A stretch of DNA of 64,000 nucleotides from Heterotrichella gracilis (GCA_032358255.1 JAULBX010006553.1:59606-123605), one strand, 5' to 3'. Shown: positions 45,857 through 57,284, numbered from the stretch's first letter. Numbers and translations: made by a program. The notes: a model not told the origin generated them from the letters alone.

Positions 45857-47250
45857 GGGGTAGGGTTTGGATAGGGTTTGGCGCGGGGGCTGCCTATGCC
45901 GCTGCTGTCAAACAGTGGTCCAAGGCATTTGCAGCGCCCACAGCAGCTTGGGCTGGGGTTGTGGCGCTGGGGCAACCTGTGCCTCCTGGCTTCACAAGGT
46001 CAGGTCTACTGGTGGTGGCTGGGTGTGGCTAGGGGTGGTGCGGTCTAAGGGAGTGCGTTCGGTGGAGCGGGCTCATCTTGCCCTGAAAGAAGGTGGGAAG
46101 GTTGGGAGGGGCTCAGAGGTGGGTTGTGTGAGGCGGCAGTGGCGAGGGAGGTGTGCAAGGGGGTTCCGGCCCTGGAGTGTGTGGTACACGCATGGTGGGC
46201 TATGGTGGGGCAAGGGGAGGAGTGTGTAGGCCGGACTGGAGGAGGACTCGAGCGCAACACATTAAGTGTGAAAATTTGGTGGACTAACTCAGCAAACGCT
46301 GGAAAGACGCTGCTTTGCTGCACGTATGAACTGGTTGGTTGGAAACTTGGTGGGTGGTTAGGAAACATACACCTGTACAGCAAGCTGCCGACATGCATGA
46401 CACTACCTTTCCGTGCAGTGCATAAATACTCGGTGCAAATACCTAGCTGGCCGAGGAGAGGAGAAGTGGCAGCAGATCTGCCCTTTCACCAGTTGAGTAA
46501 CTGGCAACTGGCCAACAATGAAAGATAGGAAAAAGCCGTCAAGGATAGCCTGGAACCCATAACTGTCGTTTCACTCCTAGCCTACTGGCTTGCTGTACAA
46601 CTGTGTCAAGTATGGGTGGGTGGGAGGGCGTGTGAACAGGTGGTTAGGCACCGCCAGGAGGTGGTTTGAATACGAAGCATGCCAGTTGAGGCAAATTTAG
46701 GGCTTTGGTACTCAGATCATAGCCGATTGTCAACGTTCACAACTACTGTAACCAACTACACGCGTGTTTGAGGGTAGCAGTCACCCACTCAAAACTGCAA
46801 AAACGTAGTTCCACACCCACTGCCTATGACATGACACACCGACCGACAGCCGACTGCAGCGACCTTTCCAGACGATCGAAACCTTTCAGCTGTGGTCTAC
46901 ACCTTAGGAAGTAGACAGATTATCTGTAACGTGCACACTCGTTCGCTAGTGCACGCAGAGGTAGGTGGTGCTTGCACAACTTGCAGGTTCGTACCTGCTG
47001 ACCAGTGAAGGGGGCGAGGTACGATAGCTGTGCTGTAGCACAACCTTGCAGAACACGCAATACAGCTGCCAACAGTACAATTGAGTTCAGTACTTGAATT
47101 GGGCCAGACTGCTTTGTCCTTGTTGCCGTCCAACCGACCCATTTAACAACGTGCCTTGAAGCCAGGTGGAAAATACCAGCAATTTAATAAATTGTCCAAG
47201 AATATAAACTAAAAACGTTCAACATTTCCAATACACCTTTAGCAACCGAC
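45857..47250. other. Intergenic region between the armadillo gene and the F-box/LRR gene
   Basis: Divergent spacing: minus-strand gene on the left, plus-strand gene on the right, so it probably holds both promoters. I see no coding region. A TAGGGTTTGG pair lies at 45861-45880. Confidence 0.4.
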
Positions 47251-47346
47251 CCTTTGTCTGGGCGGATTTGGTCACACATCAAAGCATTGTGCCCTTTGAA
47301 AACTGTGGCAGTGGTGATACCCACCGTAGAGACGCTGTGCATCGCC

Positions 47347-49380
47347 ATGGCAGACTGCCCAGCTGCTGGTGACGAGGGGGGCTGGGCCTTTCTGCCAGCG
47401 GAATTGCTGGAGCAGATCCTGCCGCATGTCTCCGCAACCGACCTGTGAGTATGGCTTTACAGTTAACATGGCGTTGGCTTGGGGGAGGAGCGCTACCTAA
47501 GCCGCTGCAGATGTTGATGCATGCACACATGCATGCATATTGGTGCCAACCAGTGCCTAGAACAGCGTAGCCCATTCACGGGGCACGTTTACCAAGTACA
47601 TTTTGACTTCTTCTCCAATTCACAACATTTCCTTGGCCAATATAAATTCATAGGTACTTTGATTTACTGAACATATTAACCTTGAACATTCCTTACGGAG
47701 TTAGTAAACGTTGTTCACTTGCCTCCACATTGCTTTGCGCTGGTTTGCCGCCCCTGGAAGCACGCGGTGTACCACCTCTGCTTTGACTTCGACTCCACCA
47801 CCGCGTGCCACCCGCTTCCCCCAAACCCCGCCTGCACCCTGCCATCCCAAGATGACCCCGAATGGGTGCTCTCCCCATGGACCTTGGGGCCCCCACGGAC
47901 CACCGTATATCAAGACCAACCACCTGGGCCATCCCTTGGGACTCTGGATCAACCTGAGGCTCCATCCATCACACTGTTCGAGCACTATGCACGGCTGGAG
48001 CCGCGTCCACTGCCTCATGACAGCTGCTTGCCGGTGCGCCTGGCCCCTCACATCAGCCGCTGGTGGTGCGGCAACTACGTGGGGTGGGTGCCACTACACC
48101 CCCAGCCGCCTCGCGACACCTGGTTCGCCGAGGAGTGACTGGTCTTGGCGCGCCAACCCGACCCCGAGGGTCACACGGTGAGGCGCGCGCAGCTGCTCAC
48201 CCTCTCCACCACCGGCACCAGCCTGCCTATCAACATCCAGGCGCTCCTGTCCAGCCCCCAAGCACCTGCATGGCTGGCGCTGGCGGGCCGGGGCCCGGGG
48301 TGGGGTAGGCTCTGCAGCATGGATTGCATTACCAGCTCCCCACCCCTCACCAGGCTCGTGCACCTGGAGGTGATGCAGGCGCAGCTGACAGCAGTTGCCC
48401 TGGGGGGAGGAGCGCTTCCAAGGCTCGAGCACCTTGTGCTGGAGAGATGCGAGCTGGAGGAGCTGCCCACTGGGTTGGACCAGTTGAAGGAGCTGACCTA
48501 CTTGTCGCTGCGTGGCAACTGGCTGCGCTCCGCCTCCTTCCCCGCCACAGCCCCGCTGCCCAAGCTGCGCCACCTAGACCTGTCACACAACAGCCTGGCC
48601 GTGCCCTCCTTGGAACGCAGCGCACTCCCATCCCTCAACGCGCTCATCCTCGACAGCAACAACCTGACGGAGCTTCCTGCGCAGCTGGATTGGCGCCGCC
48701 TCATACGTCTGTCTGTGGCCCACAACCGGCTGCGAGACGTGCCCTTCCTTGCTCCCTGGCCCCACCTCACCTCCCTCTCCCTGGCGCACAGCCAGCTGGA
48801 GCAGATGCCCTCGCAGCTGCTCCACCCCAGCATCACCACCCTTGCAAGCCTGCACCTGGAGGGGAACCGCTACAACTCGCGCTGGCGCACCAGGCTGCAG
48901 GGGCTGGCAACGGCGGGGCTGTGGGCAGCGTGCTGCGGCTGTGTGTGGGTGTGCACGACCCCATTTTCGCCGGGTGGGCCGTATGTGGTGAGTGGGATCT
49001 GTTGCGCAGTTCCGGTCAGCAGCCGGAGGGGTACGAGGCTGGCCAGCGCAGTGGTATGCTAACCACGGCGGCCATAATAAGTTATGCACTGGACGCTGCG
49101 AGGGGCCACCGTGTTCCGTCCAGTCTGGTGTTTCGGCATTTGGGGGCGATGTTTCGGATCATTATCTTATGTTGGTTCAGGGAGGCCATGGGCGATAGGG
49201 CCCCAATCCCCCAACAGCCAGGCAGCAGTGGATCACTCCATTGCACCCAAGGCACACCACCCAGACAACCGGCGGCGCAGACGGGGATGGAGGTGGTTCC
49301 AGATTGGGATGGTGGCAGGCATTGTTCCTGCGCTCTGCAGGACCCTGCAAATCAAGCGTTGGTCGCAGCTGGTATGTTGA
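47347..49380 (+). pseudogene. F-box/LRR gene with in-frame TGA, probably broken
   Basis: Exon 1 (47347-47444) begins MADCPAAGDEGG and carries half an F-box (LPAELLEQILPHV), ending at donor CT|GTGAGT. Exon 2 starts near 47701-47705 and completes the F-box (FALVCRPWKHAVYHL). It then runs through regular leucine-rich repeats at 48340-48880: LPRLEHLVLERCELEELP, LKELTYLSLRGNWL, LPKLRHLDLSHNSL, LPSLNALILDSNNL, LRLEG-like NRYN. A TGA at 48136-48138 interrupts the frame in mid-domain (FAEE, stop, LVLARQPD); both sides are in the same frame. The exon 1/2 junction does not restore frame with the visible acceptors. After the repeats, coding-like sequence shifts frame near 48920. The likely last exon ends at 49380 (HHPDNRRRRRGW, then a hydrophobic GMVAGIVPALCRTL). 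F-box/LRR proteins are SCF ubiquitin-ligase adaptors. It is unrelated to paralogues A-E beyond the F-box. Confidence 0.65.
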
Positions 49381-50100
49381 TGCAGCAGCGGGCTGGCTCC
49401 AGGAGTTTACCAGCAGTGGAATGTCGGTGTAAAAAGGGAGCTGTGTTTTTGTTGAGAGCCATGAGGGTTCTGGCGTATCTCCAGTCATACCTGATGCTAC
49501 TGCTATTGCCTGTTTTTCCTTCCCTGAATTTGAAGAGATTTTATTTTTATTCTAAGTGGACTTCTTTGGGGCTTAGGTAGCTACTTGTTTCCCGTTTGTT
49601 GTGTTCCAAGTTGAAGTTTCCCTTCTTTTGCATACAGCATAGTGCCTAGACCAGTGTTGGTTGTGCCTGGTGTTGCCAGAACACTGCACTGCGTGTCAGG
49701 CACCACGCCTCCGTGTCCTATGCAGGCCTAAAGGATATCTCTTGAACTCACCCTTGCAATTGCCTCGGATAGTGACCGCCATTTACAACTCGTCCAGTGC
49801 TTTTGCAAGAACTCTTATACTGGCACCTGGGAACCCATACTCCTTTGGCTGGCAATCCTTCCAAACACTGTCTGTTCCTTTGCCAATGCTAGTGGCTTGG
49901 CATTAATGCTTTACTTTTACTTTCGGTATCTGGTTTATTTTTGATTTTTTCCCTTCTGATGGCGAACAATTTTAATACAATCTCAATCCTCTCGAGCTAT
50001 GTAGTCTTTGGTTTTAGCCAATATCCTGTGTACTAGCTATCTATGTGATGTCGACCATATCAAGCAAGGCTGTGGTGAACCAATAGTAGCAATTACCCTA
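49381..50100. other. 3' flank of the F-box/LRR gene
   Basis: T-rich sequence with short non-coding frames; no gene supported. Confidence 0.4.
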
Positions 50101-50106
50101 GTTGCA

Positions 50107-50327
50107 ATGGCGCACTGCCCAGGCTGTTGGCGGAGGCGATGGTGGAGGTGACCTCGCCTTTTCCTCGACCTGTGGGAGGGGGTTTGCTCCCCATATCCCA
50201 GCATCTGGCTCACCACCCAGATATGCAGCGGCGCAGGCACGGGTGGGGGTGGTTCATGGCAGGGATGGTGGTGGGGATCGTCCCGGCGCTCTGCAGGACC
50301 CTGCTGGGCAAATTTGGGCGGCGTTGA
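50107..50327 (+). pseudogene. Deletion derivative: F-box/LRR exon 1 start fused to its last exon
   Basis: The first bases (TTGCAATGGCGCACTGCCCAGG, split here at position 50107 by the ATG) resemble exon 1 of the F-box/LRR family (compare 50974 and 47347). About 100 nt later the tail exon appears: HHPDMQRRRHGWGWF, then GMVVGIVPALCRTLLG, as at 49250-49360. Everything between, including all leucine-rich repeats, is missing. The two parts are not in one open frame, so this is a remnant. Confidence 0.65.
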
Positions 50328-50973
50328 TGCCTTAGCAGCTTCAAGCAGCGTGGGAGTACAACATGGGGGGCAGGTACTTGGTAGGCAGCCTTATGATGGT
50401 ACAGTGGGTATGACCATACCCTGGCACCATTGCTACTGCTTAGTGGTTTCCTCCCTCCTAATCATAATTATCTTCCTATTGTAAGAATGTGCTGTGCTTT
50501 ATTTTTCTGGCTTGCCTTTCCAGCTGCGTTGGCGTCAACCCACGGTTGAGTAATAATTTGCCGTTTTGCTACCGTGTTGCAAGGCTACGTACACTTAGGG
50601 CATTCATGTTGCCAAGCAGGGTCAACTTTGCAAGTTCTATATTACAGGTTTGTGAGAGGGTGACTACATGTGCACTGCAACGTCCCTTTCTTTAGGGGTT
50701 GAGTCCTTGCAAAGGTGTATCTGTCATAATTCAGTTGGGAGTCCACTGAAGGATGTGGGTCTGTCAAAAAGTAAAAACAATAAACAAGTCCAAAAAAGCT
50801 GTTTATTTTCCCTTCATCTCTGGGGTTAGGAGCTACAACTTGCAGTACAAGACCTGTCACGACGTGATATCCGTGGTGTATCGACACCAAGCTAAATGCG
50901 GCACACTGGTGGTATCAATAAGAGGTGGTGACAACCGTTTAGCAACCATTTCCGGGGCCCACTTGCAATTGCA

Positions 50974-51071
50974 ATGGCAGACTGCCCAGGTGCTTGTGAC
51001 GAAGGGGGCTGGGCCTCTCTGCCAACGTTACTGCTAGAGCAGATCCTGCTGCACCTCCCCGGAAAAGACTT
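50974..51071 (+). pseudogene. Isolated copy of F-box/LRR exon 1
   Basis: It has exactly the same 98-nt length and donor as the exon at 47347-47444. It reads MADCPGACDEGGWASLP, then LLLEQILLHLPGKDL, and ends at TT|GTGAGT. No second exon with F-box completion or leucine-rich repeats follows before the neighbouring gene on the other strand, so it is a truncated duplicate. The intron after it is rich in ATGCATGCATG tracts. Confidence 0.65.
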
Positions 51072-51701
51072 GTGAGTATGGCTAGAAAGTTGTCACGACC
51101 TTGCCGCGGTGGTAGTCCACACTTTGCTGATGCTTGCATCCCGTACAATGCATGCATGCATATTGCCCTATCAAAACAGCAGTACAGACCTTCTCATTTG
51201 TATTCTGGTCGCATATTTTCTGTCTACCCTTGCTTGGTTCTCACTTGCCTTGACCAACAACAAGCTCATAGCCACTTTTAAACACCACGTTGCCACCAGT
51301 GCATGCATCCGTGCCACACTTCGCTGATGCATGCATATTGCACCGTCACACAGTGTGCAGAAAGAGATAGCTCCTTTATTACACCTGACTTACCTTAGCA
51401 ATTCCCACTTTGGCTTGGCCAATTGCATAGCCTATACGTCACACATTGCCAGATTTCACCTTGCCAACCCCATGTAGATAATTAATAAGGGGTAGACATT
51501 ATGTATACGCAGTACATGTGTGCATGATTTCGGTTGACACGGGTGTACTCCCGATATGATACCAGGGCCTGTGATTGAATAGCAACCATGCCGTTCAACC
51601 TCGCCACATTGTAGGTAAAGCTGAACTCGAGTCCTATCGTCAAATTTGCATGCATAACATAAACAACGCAACATTGCCTGGCATGTGCCCAGCCTTCAGC
51701 T
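51072..51701. other. Intergenic DNA between the F-box exon copy and the AP endonuclease
   Basis: No gene. CATGCATGCAT tracts lie at 51150-51165 and 51325-51340. Confidence 0.4.
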
Positions 51702-54700
51702 TCACTTTTGCTGTTTGCCGGAAAAGAAGGCAGTGATGTTCCGCTGCTTACCACCTCCTGTGCCACCCCCATCCTTCGACCCAGGTGCGCCCCGCTTGCC
51801 CAATGTCGCTTTATTCCCCTTGTCTCCCCTGCCCCCTGCTCTACCTCCCTTGGCAACTGGCCCCCGTTGGCCCTCATTTGTCCCCCCCCCTTCATTGTCA
51901 TCCCCCCCCCTTGCCTCCACACCAATACGCGTACACCCAGCCTCCAGACCACCCTCCACACTCCCCACCTCCACAGTCACCAGCACACCACTCCCTTCCC
52001 CTTGACACATTGGGTGGGTACTGCCAGAGTGTATGCCGCCAGCGCCTGCCGAACCATTACTTGCCGCACACGCACTCGATGCTGTGTCCACATTAGCAGG
52101 AAGTGCCAGGGATGCAAGTGCTGCTGCGGCTCCTGGGGGGGCCAGATCATCATCAGGTTGCAAGGGGATGCAAACCAATTTGCCGTGGGGTGCAGCGCCT
52201 GCTTTAGCGCCCTGCTGTACATCCTGGGCCCCCGTGCCTCCTGCTGCATTTCTGGCATTTGCGCTGGCGGGATCTGCAGCATGTGGTGGAAATTCCACAT
52301 TTAGTTCACCGCCGCTGTTGCCCACAGACCTGTCCCCACCACCTGCAGCTGGCTTTGCACCAGCACCAGCACCAGCACCAGCACCAGCACCAGCAGCTGA
52401 CCCCCCGCCAGCAGCCCCACCTCCCAACCCCACCCCAGCAAGTGACGAAGGCTCCTCCCCTGTTCGTTGACCATCGCCACTGGCCTTCCTCCACTGGGCG
52501 CTCTTCCCCCCTGCTTTCCCCCCCTGCTTCCCAAACATGGCTGCGATGCTGCGCTGCGAGGGGTCGTTGAATCTGCGCATTTTGAGGGAGGAAAGGGCGC
52601 AGGGGGGGTGCGGCGGCAATGGGGGGACGTCACATAGGTCCAAGATAATACCAGCATGGTCGCTCCTGCACATCACACAAAGCTAGTCGGTTCATGCATC
52701 CCAGCAGGACACATTCCAAGCAAATTTGTAAGACCTGCCAACACAGACATTGGATGCAGGAGCTATGTAAGGGTGGCAGCTGACTTCGCTGTATTACTGG
52801 AACGCATGCAACTGGTAAACTCTGGCAACCATCACATCATGTCCCATCCTTGGAACAATTGCGCCACCCATCTGGTAGGGTAGGCCAGATCATGATCACC
52901 CTAATGCTGTTGCTATGCAAGGTCTTTTGAAAGTGCCCAACACATGTGAGACACCTGCGCAGGTTTGCGCACCATTTCTGCGGTGTCTCCAGCATGGTGC
53001 ATGCCTGCAGGTGGGGCAGCAGCCCCCGGCTGATCAGGAAGTAATCGATGCGCAGACCCTGCATTTGGGATAAGCAATGAGGCTGTAGGACATGGCCAAA
53101 CGCAGGATGTCCAGCAATGCCCTAAACCCTAAACCCTAAACAGCACTGCTGAGCCCACAGCGGCCAGAATTCAGACACAAGTAGCCCCCAGAAATTAGGC
53201 AAATACCACAGCACTACAGCCCAAAAGAGTAGCTAGATAACCAATCCCCAGTGCCCAAAAGCAAGGTCCCCACACTTGTCCGGTGCAAACCACATCATGC
53301 AAAGTAATCAAACAGGTAGATAATTAAAATAGAATCCACACCCACACACCTGATTGAAGGCGCGTGCACTTGTCTTCTCGTCCCACACGGTGTATGTGCT
53401 CTTGTCCTCAGGGTGCAGGTGGCGCCACACATCAATGTAATCCGATCGTAGGGATGTGATCAGGTCGACCTCGGCTTGGGAATACAATTTGTCGTAGTCG
53501 TAGCATGAATGGACGTCTGACTGGGAGGCTGCAATGTTGAGATCCCCCGTAATGATGACCTGCAATGATTGGCAGGACGAAAAAAAGCCCTGATTGGGAG
53601 AGCATGTGCAGCATTTTGGACATGCTGATTGAGAGATCTGCAGTCACTCAGATCTACACTGCAATAAAGAAGGGCCTTCACAGCTAATGCAAGCCACATG
53701 GGCTGATGACCCCTTGCCACTCCTGTCCCCACTTAGCCACCTCCCTCTCTACCGCCGTCAAACACACCCCTTAACGTCCCCATCACTCTATGGTCCCTCA
53801 CCCCCACCTGCCTCCCCTCTGCCACCACACCATCATGCAACCCCTTGCGCCCTGCCAGAAAACCCTGAACCCCAAACAACCTTCACTCCGCCATGTCATT
53901 GCACCACCCCTTGAGCAATGCCCAGAAACCCAAAACCCTAAGCCCTAAAACCCTTGACATTCCCCACCTGCCTCCCCTGTGCCACCAGACCATCACACCA
54001 CCCCTTGAGCGCTGCCAGGAAGCGCAGCTTGAATTGCAGTCGGGGCCTCTCTCCCCGATCCCCCGCATTGGGCGCGTACACATTGACCAGCACAAATGCG
54101 CCATGGTCAGTCATCACCACCCTGCAGGTGCAGAAAGCAGGGAGGAACTTGTCATATTCTCAGCAGCATTCTGCCCACGGTCCTATCCATATGCCAATCG
54201 GCTTTTCACAGCCGAGCAGTCAGAGGTACTGATTTCTCTTGAGTACCTCTGACTGCGGCAGGTCTATATCAATTTACTGTGGATTTGAGCAGTAACTACA
54301 TCGTTTGGTTTCCCAACATCACATACGTTGCCCATGCAGTTTGCACGCACAGCCTCACCTCCCTTCTCTGTCAATGTCGTCCTCGCCAGACCCCAGAAAG
54401 TCTGCCCTTGCATCCACAGGGGAGTAGGGCTGTCGAACATATGTTACCACCCCTGACAACACATGAGGAAATATATGTCACCACCAACCACCTGGTGGCA
54501 GCACATGTTAGCAGCACCCATTGCAGCACATGACAGCAACGACATAATGCCGTCACGCATCAGCAGCAGGTGAACTTCTCGCAGCGTGCATGTCAGCAGC
54601 AGCCAAAGAATGGCAGTGTCCATGCAGTCAGGAACCACCTCACCGCCAACACACATGCATATATAACTTATATAATATAAGCGTTGACCAAGGGTATGCA

Positions 54701-56491
54701 GGAAAAGGGTGGACTGGGAAGCAAGACACTTCACCCTCAATTATACCCCCTAGCGGCAAAACCCTAGACTTGTCTTCCTTAGCCAGCTAGGGTTCCCGGG
54801 TCACCCACCGCTGTAGCCTTTCCTCTCCCGGCAGATCGCCCAGAAGCTCTGCGATCAAACCAAATTGATCAGCTATATATATATCCTGGGTTATAAAGCT
54901 GCAAGTGTCATCTGGATTACTTGGATAGCTACGGCAGCCTTCAATCATGCACCGCAGCTGTGTATGTAGTGTTTGCCACAGGTACAGCGATCAATCATCT
55001 GTTCACGGGAGGGCCCCCAGTACCATGTTATCATGCGGCACCACCATGAGATGCTTGCCAGGAGCATGCCGGGGCACTCTGTTCAGGCACACTGAGCTGC
55101 AGCCACCCGACATGCGGAACCCCATGTGAACCCCATGTGAAACCCCCTGCACCACAGCCACAGCTGTAGCCACAACATGAGCAAGCCACGTGGCACGCAG
55201 CCGCTGCATGGTGGAGTGCCCATGTGGTGGCCGCGGCTGTGGCTGTGGTGCACGGGGTTGCAGCGGGGTATCGCAACATTATGAGCAATGTCGGGGCAGG
55301 GTGTCGCAAGCTTGTGCAAGGCAGAATGCTGATCTGCCATTCTTGTCGAAATGAAGTAATAATAATAGTGATAATACGGTAGTAATAGCAAATAAACCCA
55401 AATACCATGACCCCCTATCTCCCACCACCCCTGCCACCCACCCACCTCGTATCCCTCCACACACACCAGGTCCCGGGTCAGCTTGTCCTCAGGGACCTTG
55501 GCCTCCTGCAAGGGGTGGATTGCGCATTTAAGACCAAACCTGGCATGGTGTGCAGCCAGTAGGCACACACCCCATCATGGCATGCACACCAGAGTCCTTG
55601 CTGATGAGCCCTAAACCTTGACCTTAAAACCCTAAACCCAACTCCTTGCCCTTCTTGTAGACTTTGCATGTTGAGTGACCTTGCAAAGTGGTGAGCCGCC
55701 ACCCACTGGGGTGCAAGCACGGTTTGTCAGGGTAGAGTGTAGGGTTTCTGTAGTGAGGTGTTGGTTGTAGGGTGTAGGGTTTCTGTCGTGGGCTTCGGGC
55801 AAAGGATATAAGGTACTTTCGCATGTGGGTCTCCTTGACCAGGGGTTGCGACAGCTGATGCTGTTGCGGCCACTGACTAGGGTTTTTTGTAGGGATTGTA
55901 AGGTGTTATAGTCGGCTTACCTGGAAGCAGAATACGTCGGCGCCTGTGTGCTCCAAAAACCCTTGTAGGGATCCATGGGACAGCACGAAGTTCCTTACAG
56001 TGGGTACCTGAGTAGAGTAACGGGAGGGAGTTGGGGGCTTTTAACAAGGGGGTTGGTATGGGGAGGGTGCGGCTTTTATGACTGGCCTGGTGTGCAGACG
56101 GCAGTGGAAGGGTGAGGGTTGAAGATTGCGGGAGCATGCATTGTGGACCAAGGCCCTTGGCAAGGAACACTCCCCTGTACTAAGACCCAGGATACCCAGC
56201 AGAGGAGAGGAGTGGGGCCTGACCAGCTGCTGTATGAGGGTGGCAGGGTGACTGGTGATAGGGTGACCGAAATACCACACAACTGAATATGTGGTAGCCA
56301 AGGCATCGCCTGAGCTCCTAGATGGGTTTCGCCCAGGTACGATGGGCGATGTCAACAACTGCCACTATTATGAAGACTTCCTTGTATTTGTTTGTTTGGT
56401 TGTGTACACAAGTCCACCAAACAGCCTATAAATATTGCCAGGGGCAGTTGTCCCGTACCAGCGCATTGACATTCCAGGTGACAATACGCAT
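51702..56491 (-). CDS. APEX2: AP endonuclease 2 (APE2/Apn2 type), 9 exons, 581 aa
   Basis: Cuts DNA at abasic sites and trims 3' ends in base-excision repair; exonuclease III (EEP) family. Exons: 56491-56459, 56007-55921, 55505-55446, 54848-54809, 54452-54359, 54121-53968, 53559-53350, 53058-52955, 52665-51702. Phases agree (1746 nt). Motifs: MRIVTWNVNAL start, catalytic Glu41 (FQEAK), KGYSG (70-74), NVYAPNA with Tyr120, GDLN with Asp162 and Asn164, Asp231 (LRIDYFL), and SDH at 262-264. After the nuclease core a low-complexity Gly/Ala tail includes an (AG)n run encoded by AGCACC repeats (52356-52397). Two PCNA-binding-type boxes flank it: QRSIAAMF (298-305) and QRNITAFF (568-575), the latter seven residues from the end. 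No zf-GRF finger, usual at the C-terminus of animal and plant APE2, is visible. The start gives the canonical short N-terminus. Confidence 0.93.
53122..53143. repeat. Interstitial telomere-like array (CCCTAAA)3
   Basis: Three perfect CCCTAAA units lie in an intron of the AP endonuclease gene. It is the longest perfect run in the window and supports the plant-type TTTAGGG repeat for this genome. Confidence 0.9.
53801..54025 (-). repeat. Three copies of an exon 3' edge in the AP endonuclease gene
   Basis: The functional end of exon 6 (ALKGWCDGLVAQGRQ, donor GTGGGG, about 53963-54025) is echoed at about 53890-53940 (LLKGWCNDMA) and at 53801-53866, which keeps CACCTGCCTCCCC and CTGCCAG. CCCTAAGCCCTAAAACCC and AAACCCTGAACCCC spacers separate them. 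The outermost copy keeps a GTGGGG donor. Confidence 0.85.
54216..54256. repeat. Perfect 14-bp-arm hairpin in an AP endonuclease intron
   Basis: GCAGTCAGAGGTAC (54216-54229) pairs exactly with 54243-54256 across a 13-nt loop; the GCC/GGC outer bases extend the stem. It lies in the intron between exons 5 and 6. Confidence 0.8.
55142..55260. repeat. Long imperfect inverted repeat in an AP endonuclease intron
   Basis: About 39-nt arms (55142-55180 and 55221-55259) match with roughly five differences, several of them G-U compatible, around a 40-nt loop. The arms contain CCACAGCCACAG and CTGTGGCTGTGG. The shape resembles a microRNA precursor or a small palindromic element. Confidence 0.65.
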
Positions 56492-56963
56492 TGCTGCGCT
56501 ATACGTGCTGCCCCAACCCGTCGGCTACAACTCGTAGTGGAAGTAAGTGGAGGTCCACTTGCGACCCACTTGGGATATCACCGCTCCTGTTCTCTACCAA
56601 GTGGGGTGGCCGTGGGGTGCAGATGCATGCATGCATGCATGGCGTGAGAATTCTCGTATGTCCAGACGCGGGCTGAGACTAGTCACGTTGTTATATGTGC
56701 AATAGGACAAGTAGGGGCGTGGCGTGCTCTATGAACAACTGCAGCCATACCACAAAAACAGAGTTTCAAACGAAAATATATTACATAAGAAAAGAAAGAA
56801 AACAGTATTGAAATACCAGAAACACAACGCCCCCACACCCTGGGTTGGAGCAATAGCTACCCTGCAAACATACAAGCCCTGCTGTTGAAGCTGTGGGCAG
56901 GTGGCTAGTAAGGCCGCCATGGTATACTGCGACCCAGACTTTCAACCTGCCTCGACAGAAGTT

Positions 56964-57284
56964 TTACAAGTCTTTTAATGCGTTTTGGCTCTGCTGGGTC
57001 CCATGGGTGCTCCCTCGCTGCTGCGCAGCTGTGGGCGCTTTCTTTCTTTCTTCTAACAGATCCTCATTAGTGATACGCATACCCGTCAGGAGCCGCAGCA
57101 ACAGGTGGACAGCATTAAAATCCTGACCATGTACTGCCTGATTCTGGTTGCCGCCACCCAAATTCTTAGGAGTAGTCTGATTGGCTGACAGACCCACGCA
57201 ATTGGCCAACATGGCCCCCTCACGCTCAAATCCTGCAGCAGCATTGCTTGCCAGAAGAGGAAGCCAACACACCAACCGGCGCAT
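56964..57284 (-). CDS. Small hypothetical open reading frame (106 aa)
   Basis: Open frame between the AP endonuclease start and the pseudouridine synthase end. Its middle (FNAVHLLLRLLTGMRITNEDLLEERKKA) looks protein-like and helical, but I recognise no family. It could be one exon of an unplaced gene, or chance. Confidence 0.2.
   Translation of the reverse strand: MRRLVCWLPLLASNAAAGFEREGAMLANCVGLSANQTTPKNLGGGNQNQAVHGQDFNAVHLLLRLLTGMRITNEDLLEERKKAPTAAQQRGSTHGTQQSQNALKDL

Noticed and set aside
48136-48138. Selenocysteine or reassigned TGA
   Set aside because: TGA is used as a normal stop by other genes here (F-box genes A, B and E, APE2 and the armadillo gene), and LRR proteins are not known selenoproteins.
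48324-49580. 418-codon plus-strand frame overlapping the LRR exon
   Set aside because: It is a GC-rich shadow of the leucine-rich frame, with Ala/Pro/Gln-rich composition and no repeat pattern. Only its part after about 48920 may mark a frameshifted continuation of the LRR gene.
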